NCBI GenBank assembly: GCA_017405865.1
Contig: JAFQZN010000022.1
Span: forward strand, 1-64,000
Length of the DNA stretch: 64,000 nucleotides
Source of the DNA: Oscillospiraceae bacterium
GTDB lineage: Bacteria; Bacillota; Clostridia; Oscillospirales; Oscillospiraceae
Direction of reading: 5' to 3'
The notes below the pieces were generated by a model. It was not told the DNA's origin, made no database searches, and saw only the letters and a list, made by a program, of their open reading frames with translations. A program made the position numbers and the translations under genes. This document shows, one piece after another, positions 42,680-50,780 of the stretch (the stretch's first letter is position 1; each line of letters opens with the position of its first letter).

Positions 42680-44272
42680 ATGGCGTACAACAGAAATCAA
42701 AAACGTGGGAAGTACTTGCGATACTGTTACTTTGAAAATGTGTCACCTTTCCTCAGCGCGTCTGCGCCACTCTACGAATTTGCAGTAGAATATTCGAAAA
42801 CCGAGGATTTCATATCTGTCTATTCCGGGAAACACGATGGCTATTGTTTTGTAAAATCAGATGAACTCGGATTGCAAAAGCAAAAAAACAACGCCCGTTT
42901 CTTTTGTGAACGTTGCAGGGGTGCGGATCCTGTTGTGTTCAAAGGATGCAAATACCGCACGTTAGTTGAGAATGAGAACTTGATTGAAATTGTCCTTCGT
43001 GATGAAGCAGTGAAACACTCAGTTTTCTGCGATCTATGCAATAGGCAAGTATATTTGAACCCCCGTAAAATGAAACTGGCGAGAGCAAAGATTCAGGATG
43101 TTCGTCTGCGTGGTCGACCGACAAAGCTTCTTGTTAAGCGTCAGCGCTATTATTGCCCAGATTGTCACAAATACCTGGGTATAAAATTTTTACCCGATTT
43201 GCAGGCATATTGCGGCGGAGAAATGACAGCGCGATTGGCGGCAAGCGTGCTGCTTTCACAATTGTCCGCCGTCAAGCGGGAGTATATCGCCGAAGCATAC
43301 GGCTTATCCAAAAGCCAGATCGATCGTATCAAAAAGAGGATGATCGAGCGAGCGAAAGAGGCAAGGCAGATCCTTGCAGATTTATACGTGCTAGATCATC
43401 TGAATAGCGAAATTATTTGCAAGGTTTTCAAAGGCAACAAAAGCAGGCACGTGTACTACGCCTATTTTTTAAGAACAAAAGCCGGAGAAATTCTGTTGAT
43501 CAATATCATAACGCAAGCTGTGCGTGATGCAGCAGCGGATTGGGAACAGGAACCAGCCAGCTTTATTAAGCGCTTTTCTCAGTGGGAGACGTTCTACTTT
43601 ATGTGCTTTTGCATACTCGCAGGAGAAAAGAATGTTCACGGTCAACAACTGATGGAACGTTTGGATGCGTTGAGCGATTGGTATGGTCTGCTGACAAATC
43701 CTACGGAAATGCCTGCTTCATTACTCAATTATCAAGACACGCCGGAAGGCAGAGCAGAAAAGCGCTTTCTGCGCGATTCTCTGCGAAGAAAGCATCTAAC
43801 CAGTTTTGAAGAGACGAGCGACCATGCTGATCCGGTTAATGGAGGCACGATTGAGTTTTACATGCCGAAAGAAACCGCTTCTTCAGATTCTATAGGTTCT
43901 TTTATTTCAACAGTTACGTCCGCGTACCAATCCGAAAGTGATATATCACATACAGAACTAATCAACAGACTCCTGTATTTTAACCCCGCTGTGATCATAG
44001 AAACAGAAATACGGTATCTTGTTGAGGGAGAACGATTTGCTACACGCGCTGGTACGTACTACTTTGATTTGGACATATGGCCTGTGCCGCCACTCGGAGC
44101 GCCGATCTCATGTCTCGAACACTTTATAAAAAAAGGGCTTCTCAGAGAAGACAACACGCGCCTCATGCCGTGCATTCTGACGCAAAACGGCACGGAAGAT
44201 CGCCCGAATGAACAGCGAGAACTCCCGTGCGGTCTTCCCTGCGACAGCTGTCCGCATCTCGTGAAGAAATAA
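42680..44272 (+). CDS. Zinc-finger ISL3-transposase-like protein, 530 aa
   Basis: Three CxxC pairs (FFCERC about 74, VFCDLC about 115, YYCPDC about 157) and a final CGLPCDSC suggest zinc ribbons. The stretch around residues 175-230 (GGEMTARLAASVLLSQL and AYGLSKSQIDRIKKRM) resembles the zinc-ribbon plus helix-turn-helix front of ISL3-family transposases. The region that should hold the DDE triad is not recognisable, so it may be a DNA-binding protein derived from a transposase. AGGAG precedes ATG 42680. It faces away from the two recombinase-like genes. Its base composition is clearly more AT-rich than flanking chromosome. Confidence 0.6.
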   Translation: MAYNRNQKRGKYLRYCYFENVSPFLSASAPLYEFAVEYSKTEDFISVYSGKHDGYCFVKSDELGLQKQKNNARFFCERCRGADPVVFKGCKYRTLVENENLIEIVLRDEAVKHSVFCDLCNRQVYLNPRKMKLARAKIQDVRLRGRPTKLLVKRQRYYCPDCHKYLGIKFLPDLQAYCGGEMTARLAASVLLSQLSAVKREYIAEAYGLSKSQIDRIKKRMIERAKEARQILADLYVLDHLNSEIICKVFKGNKSRHVYYAYFLRTKAGEILLINIITQAVRDAAADWEQEPASFIKRFSQWETFYFMCFCILAGEKNVHGQQLMERLDALSDWYGLLTNPTEMPASLLNYQDTPEGRAEKRFLRDSLRRKHLTSFEETSDHADPVNGGTIEFYMPKETASSDSIGSFISTVTSAYQSESDISHTELINRLLYFNPAVIIETEIRYLVEGERFATRAGTYYFDLDIWPVPPLGAPISCLEHFIKKGLLREDNTRLMPCILTQNGTEDRPNEQRELPCGLPCDSCPHLVKK

Positions 44273-44306
44273 CAGCAAGGAGCGCATCCTGCGGTAAGCA
44301 AAATAT

Positions 44307-44355
44307 CGCCCGGCTTTGCCTGCGGAATCGTAAAGTTCCTCAGTCAAGCCGGGCG
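44307..44355. terminator. Bidirectional terminator between convergent genes
   Basis: CGCCCGGCTT (44307-44316) pairs with AAGCCGGGCG (44346-44355). It separates the plus-strand zinc-finger gene from the minus-strand HD-domain gene. Confidence 0.65.
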
Positions 44356-44389
44356 TTATCTATCTTAACGAGATTTTGTTTTTCGGAGT

Positions 44390-45334
44390 TTACAACTGCG
44401 GCTTGTAAAGCTGCCTGCCATCAAAGGCCAAAAGCCGATCGGTATAGTTGCCGGGCGAGATTTCGTCCAGCGCTTCCATTGCAGCTTCCGTTTTGCTGTC
44501 AAGACTGTCAAGCTGCGACAGAATAATCGCTTCCAGCGTCATAGGCAGAACCGCCGCGCCATGTTCGGGGCTGCCGTGATGGGACAGCAGCAAGTGTTTC
44601 AACTGCGTGATCCTGTTTGACTGCCCTTCAAGAATAAAGCTATCGACGATTCGCGCTCCGAGCACAGAATGACCGAACTGACGTCCCTCCGGCGTATAAT
44701 CGGCGACAAGTCCACACTTGTTCAGATGGAACTCCATAGCTTTGCCGATGTCATGAAAAATGATTCCGGCAGAAAGAAGATCCATATCGATTGCACTTTC
44801 TCTGCCGGGGCATCTGTTGTAAACCCAGCAAAGGGCTTTGGCGAGCATAAGCATCGTATAGATATGCATCAGCAAGCCACCGATAAACGCATGATGAACG
44901 CTTTTGGCTGCCGGAAGCGTCTTAATCATATCCTCGCCAAACCAACCGATAATACTCTCGCAAATACGCTTGAGCGCAAGATCCTTCATGTTGTTGATGG
45001 TTTTCATCACTTCCGCAAAACACGCTTCCACGTCGATCGGGGCAGTAGGCACGACCTGAGAGGGATCAAACATGGTGTTGTCGTCAACGCAGTGAATGCT
45101 GTCCGCCGTGATCTGCTTTTCTCCATTATACTCGCCAACCACTCCCTGCACAGACACAAAGGATCCCTCCATGCCGGCGACATCGTCCTCTGTCGTGTTC
45201 CAAGCCACCACGCGAACACGGTCCTTTCCACGCATGAGAACCCCGGTAACGTAAGGCTTTCCTGCCTGCGTTTTAAGGATCCGAATACCGGAGAACACGA
45301 AAATTCCATCAACTTTTTCATCGTAATTCAGCAT
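44390..45334 (-). CDS. YhaM-like 3'-5' exonuclease (OB fold plus HD domain)
   Basis: This 314-aa protein has an OB-fold nucleic-acid-binding part (about 10-85; GVLMRGKDRVRVVAWNTT and FVSVQGVVGEYNGEKQI) and an HD hydrolase domain (about 130-300). The metal ligands are HHAFIGGLLMHIYTML, IIFHDIGKAMEF, GHSVLGA and LLSHHGSPEHGA. This is the layout of B. subtilis YhaM. Its ATG overlaps the end of the integrase gene, with AGGAGG inside that gene, so it travels with the integrase. It may act on single-stranded ends during element transfer or on RNA. Confidence 0.85.
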   Translation of the reverse strand: MLNYDEKVDGIFVFSGIRILKTQAGKPYVTGVLMRGKDRVRVVAWNTTEDDVAGMEGSFVSVQGVVGEYNGEKQITADSIHCVDDNTMFDPSQVVPTAPIDVEACFAEVMKTINNMKDLALKRICESIIGWFGEDMIKTLPAAKSVHHAFIGGLLMHIYTMLMLAKALCWVYNRCPGRESAIDMDLLSAGIIFHDIGKAMEFHLNKCGLVADYTPEGRQFGHSVLGARIVDSFILEGQSNRITQLKHLLLSHHGSPEHGAAVLPMTLEAIILSQLDSLDSKTEAAMEALDEISPGNYTDRLLAFDGRQLYKPQL

Positions 45335-46458
45335 GATGAACCTCCTTCTGCCGCATTTGCGGCGTTCAAAACATTGACTGCCGCTGCAAGCGTGTCAATG
45401 GAAGTGTGGATATAGTTATCCGTGGTGGAAATGCGCGCGTGCCCTGCGAGTCTTGCCACAAGGTCGATGGCAATTCCTCTTTCCTGCAGGCGCGTGACGT
45501 AAGTATGCCTGCAGCAATGCGGCGAAAGCAGACGAATATCAGGGATCTGCTTCAACGCAGCGTAATACTGCCTGCGGAAGGTGCCGACGCTGTAAAGGCT
45601 GCTCCCGCGAGAGGATTCCCACACATACCTGCTTCCGCCGAGCTCACGGACGCGCTTGGCGAAAAAGCGGTAATCCGAAGGGATCGGGATTGTGCGGCGG
45701 CTGCGCTTGCTTTTCGGCGGACCGAGTTTCGGCTGACCGTCTACCATTTCGATCGCCTTCGAGATTCGGATGGTGGAACCGTCTGCTGCGATATCCTCTT
45801 TGCTCAAAGCAAGCAGCTCCTGCGTCCGCATGCCGCTGCCGATCATCAGAAGAATGCTGTTACCAAGCAGATTGTCCTGCAGGTGGCTGAGCATCTGCTG
45901 CACTTCGGCTTCCGTAAATGCATCCTTGGATCCGATGTCTTTATCGTCCGCCTGTGCAAGTTTGCGCTTTGCCTTAGCAACTGCGGCAGGATTCTTATCC
46001 ACAAGATCGTTGACGATTCCCGCGTTGAAGATCTGGATCAGCATCGCTTTGCATTTGCTGACCTTGGAGCGGGAATACCCCTGACCGGTTAAGGTGTCCA
46101 AAAACCTGCTAATGTCAATCTGCTTGATATCGCAGAGCTGCCGCTCTCCGAAATAGTTGATCAGCGTATGCAGCGTATACTTGTAGTTGCTGTATGTAGA
46201 CGGCTGAACTTCGGTCTGATAATCCTGGTACCAAGTGTTCGCCCATTCTGCAAAAGAGACGCTTTCCTTGGTATCACTATGTTCGATCTGCTCCTGCTGA
46301 TAATTGCGCAGCATCTGCTGAACTTCACCCTTCGTATCGGCGGTGAAACAAATGATGTTCTTTTTGCCGTCGGGACGATATCCCACCATCAGTTTCGCAT
46401 GCCACTTTCCGTTCTTCAAACGGATAATGCTTCCTGAACCGTTCGCTTTCCTTTTCAT
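45328..46458 (-). CDS. Tyrosine recombinase (phage/ICE integrase)
   Basis: This 376-aa integrase has an N-terminal arm-binding domain (about 1-60; GSIIRLKNGKWHAKLMVGY), a SAM-like core-binding domain (about 65-165) and a full catalytic domain (about 180-365). The catalytic residues are all present: GSGMRTQELLAL (Arg), GPPKSKRSRRTIPIP (Lys), SPHCCRHTYVT (His-x-x-Arg), AGHARISTTDNYIH (His and Tyr). It is preceded 11 bp upstream by an excisionase gene and overlaps the YhaM-like gene. It probably moves the element that begins at tRNA-Pro, although the right-hand attachment site is not found. Confidence 0.93.
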   Translation of the reverse strand: MKRKANGSGSIIRLKNGKWHAKLMVGYRPDGKKNIICFTADTKGEVQQMLRNYQQEQIEHSDTKESVSFAEWANTWYQDYQTEVQPSTYSNYKYTLHTLINYFGERQLCDIKQIDISRFLDTLTGQGYSRSKVSKCKAMLIQIFNAGIVNDLVDKNPAAVAKAKRKLAQADDKDIGSKDAFTEAEVQQMLSHLQDNLLGNSILLMIGSGMRTQELLALSKEDIAADGSTIRISKAIEMVDGQPKLGPPKSKRSRRTIPIPSDYRFFAKRVRELGGSRYVWESSRGSSLYSVGTFRRQYYAALKQIPDIRLLSPHCCRHTYVTRLQERGIAIDLVARLAGHARISTTDNYIHTSIDTLAAAVNVLNAANAAEGGSSC

Positions 46459-46469
46459 GCTGCGACCTC

Positions 46470-46688
46470 CTATGCCGACATCATCGCATCACGCAAACTC
46501 TTCGGCATCTGCGTGTGCTGCTGGATCCAGACCTGGAGAGCCGTACTCGGGACACGAATGCTGCCCCCAAACCGGCAGACGGGGAAGTCCTTCCTGTGGG
46601 TCAGTTCATAGGCGGAGGCCAGGCTGATGTTCAGGATTGCCTTGACCTCGGCGATCGTCAAAAACTCGGACTGTTTTCTTTCGTTCAT
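46470..46688 (-). CDS. Excisionase-type helix-turn-helix protein
   Basis: This 72-aa protein matches MerR/excisionase HTH domains: LTIAEVKAILNISLASAYELTHRKD, then FPVCRFGGSIRVPSTALQVW. Such proteins bend attachment-site DNA and set the direction of recombination. The start at 46688 is preceded on the minus strand by GTGAGGTATTGC. It lies directly upstream of the integrase gene. Confidence 0.88.
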   Translation of the reverse strand: MNERKQSEFLTIAEVKAILNISLASAYELTHRKDFPVCRFGGSIRVPSTALQVWIQQHTQMPKSLRDAMMSA

Positions 46689-47080
46689 TTTGCAATACCT
46701 CACTTTCTGTTTCTGTGTGAAGCCGCTGCAATCAAACCTTGAAAACGTCCGAGTTTCGTGGTATGATGAGTTCGCAGACAGCTTCTCTTTGTCGGGTGGC
46801 TTTCTTGCGGTCGTGCAGGATGTTGCAGCATTCTGCACGACATTTTTGCGTCGTGGTATCTCAACCACAATTACATTATATCAAATATTTTGATATTGTC
46901 AAGCTATTTTTGATATTTTTATAAAAATTTTTATTATAGCGTATTGAAATTGCGGACAACATCATGATTCTCTTGATGTCCGAAAAAATGAACGTACAAT
47001 ACAACATTTTTCTTGATGTTTTGAAAAATTATGATATACTATCAATATAATCTACACAAACACAAGGGAGAACGACGCAA
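46689..47080. promoter_or_regulatory. AT-rich divergent control region of the mobile element
   Basis: This 392-bp gap has no gene. It separates the minus-strand excisionase/integrase from the plus-strand HTH gene. TTGATG (47013-47018) and TATACT (47035-47040) are 16 bp apart and could drive the HTH gene. CTTGATGT occurs twice (about 46972 and 47012), once within the inverted repeat ACATCA/TGATGT, and TTGATAT occurs twice near 46888 and 46909. These may be operators for the small HTH protein or excisionase sites. Confidence 0.5.
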
Positions 47081-47296
47081 ATGAACATGACGCAAAAAAT
47101 CAGGATCCTGCTTATTACACAGGGAAACATTTCAGAAGCGGAACTTGCAAGAAGATTGGGCATCACGCCGCAAAAGCTGAGTTATAAGTTTAAGAAGAAC
47201 AATTTTACCATTCCTGAATTGGAAGCGATCGCCAGTGCGTTGGACTGCACCTTTGAAACCAGCTTCCGCGTCAACAGCACCGGGGAAATCGTCTGA
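47081..47296 (+). CDS. Small XRE-type HTH protein
   Basis: This 71-aa protein is a single helix-turn-helix: GNISEAELARRLGITPQKLSYKFKKNNFTI, with LEAIASALDC typical of the last helix in Cro/CI domains. CAAGGGAG precedes ATG 47081. Placed opposite the integrase and excisionase, it is the likely repressor of the element. Confidence 0.8.
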   Translation: MNMTQKIRILLITQGNISEAELARRLGITPQKLSYKFKKNNFTIPELEAIASALDCTFETSFRVNSTGEIV

Positions 47297-47321
47297 TCGG
47301 ATACCAACAAATTGGATAAGA

Positions 47322-47378
47322 AACTGCCTGCCATAGTGACCTTGCTAATCTCAACAAGGCCTATGACAGGCAGTTTCC
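47322..47378. terminator. Long two-part hairpin terminator
   Basis: GAAACTGCCTG and CAGGCAGTTTC form the outer stem, and CCTTG/CAAGG an inner stem. It lies between the plus-strand HTH gene and the convergent AbiEii-like gene, and probably serves both. Confidence 0.65.
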
Positions 47379-47417
47379 ATTTAGACAATAGTTTTTAAAG
47401 CTTCTCTGCGGCAACAA

Positions 47418-48341
47418 TCAATTGCCTTGAAACAAATCCGTTTCGGAGACACGGGAAATGCCGTTTTTGATCGCTTCATCGTATGAGACGTCCTCATATA
47501 ACAACTTCTTCGTTATGCTATTGTAATCAGACTCATAGAACCGACTGCGGATGATTTCCTTGAGCATTTTCGGGATATCGTATTGCGGCTTTGCGGATGG
47601 ATTATTCTGCGATTTCATACGATCGGCGCGAACCTCTTTGACCAGTGTATAAAGAGCAGGCGTGAACGCAATATGCGGAAGGATCTTCGCGATATCGTAC
47701 AGATGTCTGGAATCACGATCCTGCATATCCTGAATGCGATAATCGCACACCGCAAAGACTTTGTCGATAAACGTCCGTTCCAAGGACTGTACCGGCATCG
47801 CAAAGGAGGAAGCCTCAAAAGGAACAGGCAGTTTAATGGCAAGACGTTCGCAGAAGTCTCCGATAAAACTGCCGACTTTGTGTGTTTCCACAGGATAGAC
47901 AGCCTGATAGAAGCTCGTTTCTACGATAATCTCCATCGGGATTTCGCTGAATAGAGAAGCGTATTCAAAGACATATTTGTTGTAACTGTGCCGAGATAAA
48001 ACGTCGTCCGGGTTTATCAGTACAAGACCAATCGTATCTGCTATGGAAGTGATGATCGCTTTTGCGCTCTTTCTCTCTGATTCGCTCAGCTTCCCGCTTG
48101 CAGAAAGATCAATGTCTTCGGAAAACCTGTCGATCAATCCATACGCTTTCGAGAGCGACGTTCCGCCCTTAAACACAAACGGGATATCACATTTGGAGAG
48201 CTCGAATAAGAACATCGATTGGACCGTGTCTTTCTCGACGGTCAAAGTTGTCCTGCGCGTTTCCGCAGCGACGGTTTCGATGATCTCCTTCCATTGATCC
48301 TTGTATTCCTTATACCAGTTCACCCATGAATCCCCCTTCAT
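47418..48341 (-). CDS. AbiEii/AbiGii-type nucleotidyltransferase toxin
   Basis: This 307-aa protein has the AbiEii signature FVFKGGTSLSKAYGLIDRFSEDIDLSAS (about 55-82), i.e. the GS and DxD motifs of the nucleotidyltransferase fold. Later LERTFIDKVFAVCDYR and RHLYDIAKIL fit the family. AbiE toxins transfer nucleotides (to tRNA in the best-studied cases) and give phage abortive infection or element stability. It overlaps the antitoxin gene by 32 bp and is translated after it. Confidence 0.9.
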   Translation of the reverse strand: MKGDSWVNWYKEYKDQWKEIIETVAAETRRTTLTVEKDTVQSMFLFELSKCDIPFVFKGGTSLSKAYGLIDRFSEDIDLSASGKLSESERKSAKAIITSIADTIGLVLINPDDVLSRHSYNKYVFEYASLFSEIPMEIIVETSFYQAVYPVETHKVGSFIGDFCERLAIKLPVPFEASSFAMPVQSLERTFIDKVFAVCDYRIQDMQDRDSRHLYDIAKILPHIAFTPALYTLVKEVRADRMKSQNNPSAKPQYDIPKMLKEIIRSRFYESDYNSITKKLLYEDVSYDEAIKNGISRVSETDLFQGN

Positions 48342-48927
48342 AGATATTCCGATAAACCCGATCCGGATAGAGCGGAAGGTATGCTTTCACCGTCTTGAAA
48401 TCCAGATTGGTCGCGGCTATGAATCTTTTGATCTTTCTTTTTCGTTCTTGCCCGGAAACCTCACTGTACTTGTCGATCGTAGACATCAAATCAAGGAATT
48501 GAAGCGCATCCTTGTTCGCTTCCGTGATCTCGGCGACGGGTTGATACACTACGATTTCGCTTCCGTCGACAGTCTGCTTTCGCTGTTTCGTGGTCGCCTC
48601 GTTGCTGCATACTTCATAACAGGATGGATTCTGCGTCGTAAAGCCAAATGCATTGGCGAGCTGCAGACCGGTAACGTATCCCGTCGTTTTGCCCCCTGCA
48701 GAAAGATACCTCTTTTCGATATATTTCCTGATCGACATTTTCCCTTTTGTCCCGAGAATCGTGGTGTAGGGGAGGAGATACACGCCGTTATACAGACGCT
48801 CCAGTTTTCCCTCATCCGTGAGTTTCTTCATTTCCTGCCGGAGATAGTCTTTGGATTCACCGGGAAGCTCGCTCAAAAAGATCGGCTCACCCTTTTCGTA
48901 ATTCGCAAGGATGTATTCAAAAATCAT
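48310..48927 (-). CDS. AbiEi-type antitoxin/transcriptional regulator
   Basis: This 205-aa protein starts with a winged-helix part (about 1-70; IFLSELPGESKDYLRQEMKKLTDEGKLERLYNGVYLLP) and continues with a domain typical of AbiEi or DUF6088 proteins (YIEKRYLSAGGKTTGYVTGLQLANAFGFTTQNP). It should repress its own operon and neutralise the toxin. I prefer ATG 48927 because GAGG then has a normal spacing; GTG 48936 is possible. It lies near the right end of the AT-rich region; from 48928 to 49082 I see no gene and no tRNA-like repeat. Confidence 0.85.
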   Translation of the reverse strand: MIFEYILANYEKGEPIFLSELPGESKDYLRQEMKKLTDEGKLERLYNGVYLLPYTTILGTKGKMSIRKYIEKRYLSAGGKTTGYVTGLQLANAFGFTTQNPSCYEVCSNEATTKQRKQTVDGSEIVVYQPVAEITEANKDALQFLDLMSTIDKYSEVSGQERKRKIKRFIAATNLDFKTVKAYLPLYPDRVYRNIYEGGFMGELV

Positions 48928-49082
48928 TTCAAACACCTCACAATATAGAAATAACAGATTTCATATCTATTATACACAAGAGCGCAGCAATTATCAAGTA
49001 TTATTTGTAAGCCAAATCATAATTCAAACAGAGAGACCGACCGCCGTTACGTTTTGTGATTTGTAATCGGCGTCGCTTTCCG

Positions 49083-49808
49083 TCAAAGCAGAGAAAGCGC
49101 GTCAGTATCGGCAACCAACGTAAAGTTTGCGTGGAATTGCAAAATGGAGGCAGGAATCCGCGGCGTTACCGGACCGAAAAAAGCATCCTTGAGCGCATTC
49201 GCTTTTTCTTTTCCCGAAACGACCATTAAAACGCGTTCCGCCTGCACGATGTCGAACAAGCCCATCGTGATTGCGCCGGTCGGCACGTCTTCCATCCGGT
49301 CGAAAAAGCGGCTGTTTGCCTTTCGTGTGCTATCGGACAGATGAACGATGTGGGTACCTTTTCTGAACTCATCCTCCGGCTCGTTGAAGCCGATATGTCC
49401 GTTGCAGCCCAGCCCCAGAAGCTGCAGGTCAATCCTGCCGAGGCTTCGCAGCACGGCGTCATACCGTCTGCATTCGGCTTCAAGATCCGTTGCAAGTCCG
49501 CTTGGAATATGGATGTTGGACGGCTCCGTGTTGATCTGACTGAATAAATGATCGTACATAAACCTCCGATAGCTTTGCGGGCATTGAAATCCCAGCCCGA
49601 GGTACTCATCCAGGTTGACCGTCCTAACGCCGCTGAAATCCAAATCTCCCTTTTGGTACCAGCGAACCAACTGTTCGTACGCGCCCAACGGGCTGGCCCC
49701 GGTGGCGAGACCAATCACGGAATCCGGTTTTAAGATGATTTGCGCCGAAATAATATTTGCGGCCTTTCTCGACATATCCTTGTAGTTTTCCGCACGGATC
49801 AAGCGCAT
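49083..49808 (-). CDS. nagB: Glucosamine-6-phosphate deaminase
   Basis: This 241-aa enzyme turns glucosamine-6-phosphate into fructose-6-phosphate and ammonia. Signatures include GLATGASPLGAYEQLV, RTVNLDEYLGLG with the catalytic Asp, and LQLLGLGCNGHIGFNEPEDEF with the His of the active-site lid. Its size suits the shorter NagB form. ATG 49808 gives the usual MRLIRAENY start; GTG 49817 is another option. It is divergent from the fucose mutarotase gene. It would use GlcNAc released from glycans. Confidence 0.94.
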   Translation of the reverse strand: MRLIRAENYKDMSRKAANIISAQIILKPDSVIGLATGASPLGAYEQLVRWYQKGDLDFSGVRTVNLDEYLGLGFQCPQSYRRFMYDHLFSQINTEPSNIHIPSGLATDLEAECRRYDAVLRSLGRIDLQLLGLGCNGHIGFNEPEDEFRKGTHIVHLSDSTRKANSRFFDRMEDVPTGAITMGLFDIVQAERVLMVVSGKEKANALKDAFFGPVTPRIPASILQFHANFTLVADTDALSLL

Positions 49809-49933
49809 TGCTGACACATCCTTTCACGCGCTGATTAAGCAACTGGTTATCCTTTGAACTGCTCATTCTATCCGGGTACCCCGAGAAAGAAACGCAAATC
49901 AAGGATAGTACGAAGTCTCCGATCTTCAAGTAT

Positions 49934-49961
49934 ATTATACTAATACTGCAAAACGATGCAA
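49934..49961 (-). promoter_or_regulatory. Putative nagB promoter
   Basis: On the minus strand TTGCAT (49961-49956) and TATAAT (49939-49934) are 16 bp apart, about 125 bp upstream of the nagB start. Confidence 0.55.
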
Positions 49962-50056
49962 GCCGGCACCTCCGGGGTTCTTTGCCCTTTTTCACTTTCC
50001 TTTTTGCTGTTTTCTATTGGAAATTGCGATGCGGCGCACTGCGGCAGGCTTTCTGC

Positions 50057-50086
50057 TTGAAAAAGTTTTGAACGTCGCTATATAAT
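50057..50086 (+). promoter_or_regulatory. Promoter of the fucose mutarotase gene
   Basis: TTGAAA (50057-50062) and TATAAT (50081-50086), 18-bp spacer, 36 bp before ATG 50122. Confidence 0.65.
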
Positions 50087-50121
50087 AAATGCAAAAAATA
50101 AAGAAAGGACGGTCGTCAACT

Positions 50122-50550
50122 ATGCTGAAAGGAATTCCCTCGATTCTTCCGCCCGAACTCTTAAAAATCATGATGGAGATGGGGCACGGAGACACCCTTG
50201 TGATCGGGGACGGAAATTTTCCTGCTGCCGCCTGCGCAAAACGCCTCGTCCGCTGCGACGGACACGGGGTTGTACCGGTGCTGGAGGCGGTTCTGCAGCT
50301 CTTCCCGCTGGATACGCCGGACAGCAAACCGGCCTGCGTGATGCAGGTGCAGGACCCGACTGCACCACGACCGACAATCTGGAGAGCGTTTCAAAGCGCG
50401 ATTGCGGTGCACGAGCCGTCAAAGGAAACGCTGTTTGAGATCGAGCGATTCGCTTTCTACGAGGAAGCGAAAAAGGCGTATGCTGTCGTAGCGACCGGCG
50501 AGACGGCGATCTATGCCAATCTGATCCTGAAAAAGGGCGTGATCGCCTGA
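50122..50550 (+). CDS. fucU: L-fucose mutarotase (RbsD/FucU family)
   Basis: This 142-aa protein belongs to RbsD/FucU: ILPPELLKIMMEMGHGDTLVIGDGNFPA, with the conserved His and Asp, and FYEEAKKAYAVVATGETAIYANLILKKGVI at the end. It interconverts fucose anomers so the isomerase can use them. ATG 50122 follows AAAGGACG. FucI lies two genes downstream, which supports fucose rather than ribose. Confidence 0.88.
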   Translation: MLKGIPSILPPELLKIMMEMGHGDTLVIGDGNFPAAACAKRLVRCDGHGVVPVLEAVLQLFPLDTPDSKPACVMQVQDPTAPRPTIWRAFQSAIAVHEPSKETLFEIERFAFYEEAKKAYAVVATGETAIYANLILKKGVIA

Positions 50551-50582
50551 TCAGAGGAAGCCGCGCTGCACCGGAGATCTAC

Positions 50583-50627
50583 CGCCTCGCGGCATTTCGG
50601 GGTTGACCGGAATACCGCGAGGTGTTT
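50583..50627 (+). terminator. Terminator after fucU
   Basis: CCTCGCGG near 50585 pairs with CCGCGAGG near 50614, extended by a weak ATT/AAT stem and followed by TGTTTTCC. Confidence 0.6.
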
Positions 50628-50648
50628 TCCGTACTATAATGAATACAG

Positions 50649-50692
50649 GAACCAAGGAACCACTTTGCTGCGCGGAATGATTGATAATTGCC
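50649..50692 (+). promoter_or_regulatory. Putative activator site and promoter, copy A
   Basis: GGAACCAAGGAACCACTTT lies 34 bp upstream of a TATAAAAT box (about 50700). The same motif (with T for A and G for A) lies at the same distance from TATACAAT before the lipoprotein gene at 53871. A weak -35 (TTGATA, about 50680) sits 16 bp before TAAAAT. The arrangement suggests one regulator controls both promoters. Confidence 0.55.
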
Positions 50693-50780
50693 GCATTTAT
50701 TATAAAATAATACTGTAATACTGTGCCGTATTATCGCTGCTTTTCAGCGCAAATGATTGGAGATTTCGGGAGAAGAAACA

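Noticed and set aside
42680..44272. Intact ISL3-family insertion sequence
   Set aside because: The front resembles ISL3 transposases, but no DDE triad is readable and no terminal inverted repeats were found around the gene.
48928..49082. Right attachment site for the tRNA-Pro element
   Set aside because: I looked for a copy of the tRNA 3' end (GGTTCGAATCCAGTC) here and in the rest of the region and found none; the right boundary stays undefined.
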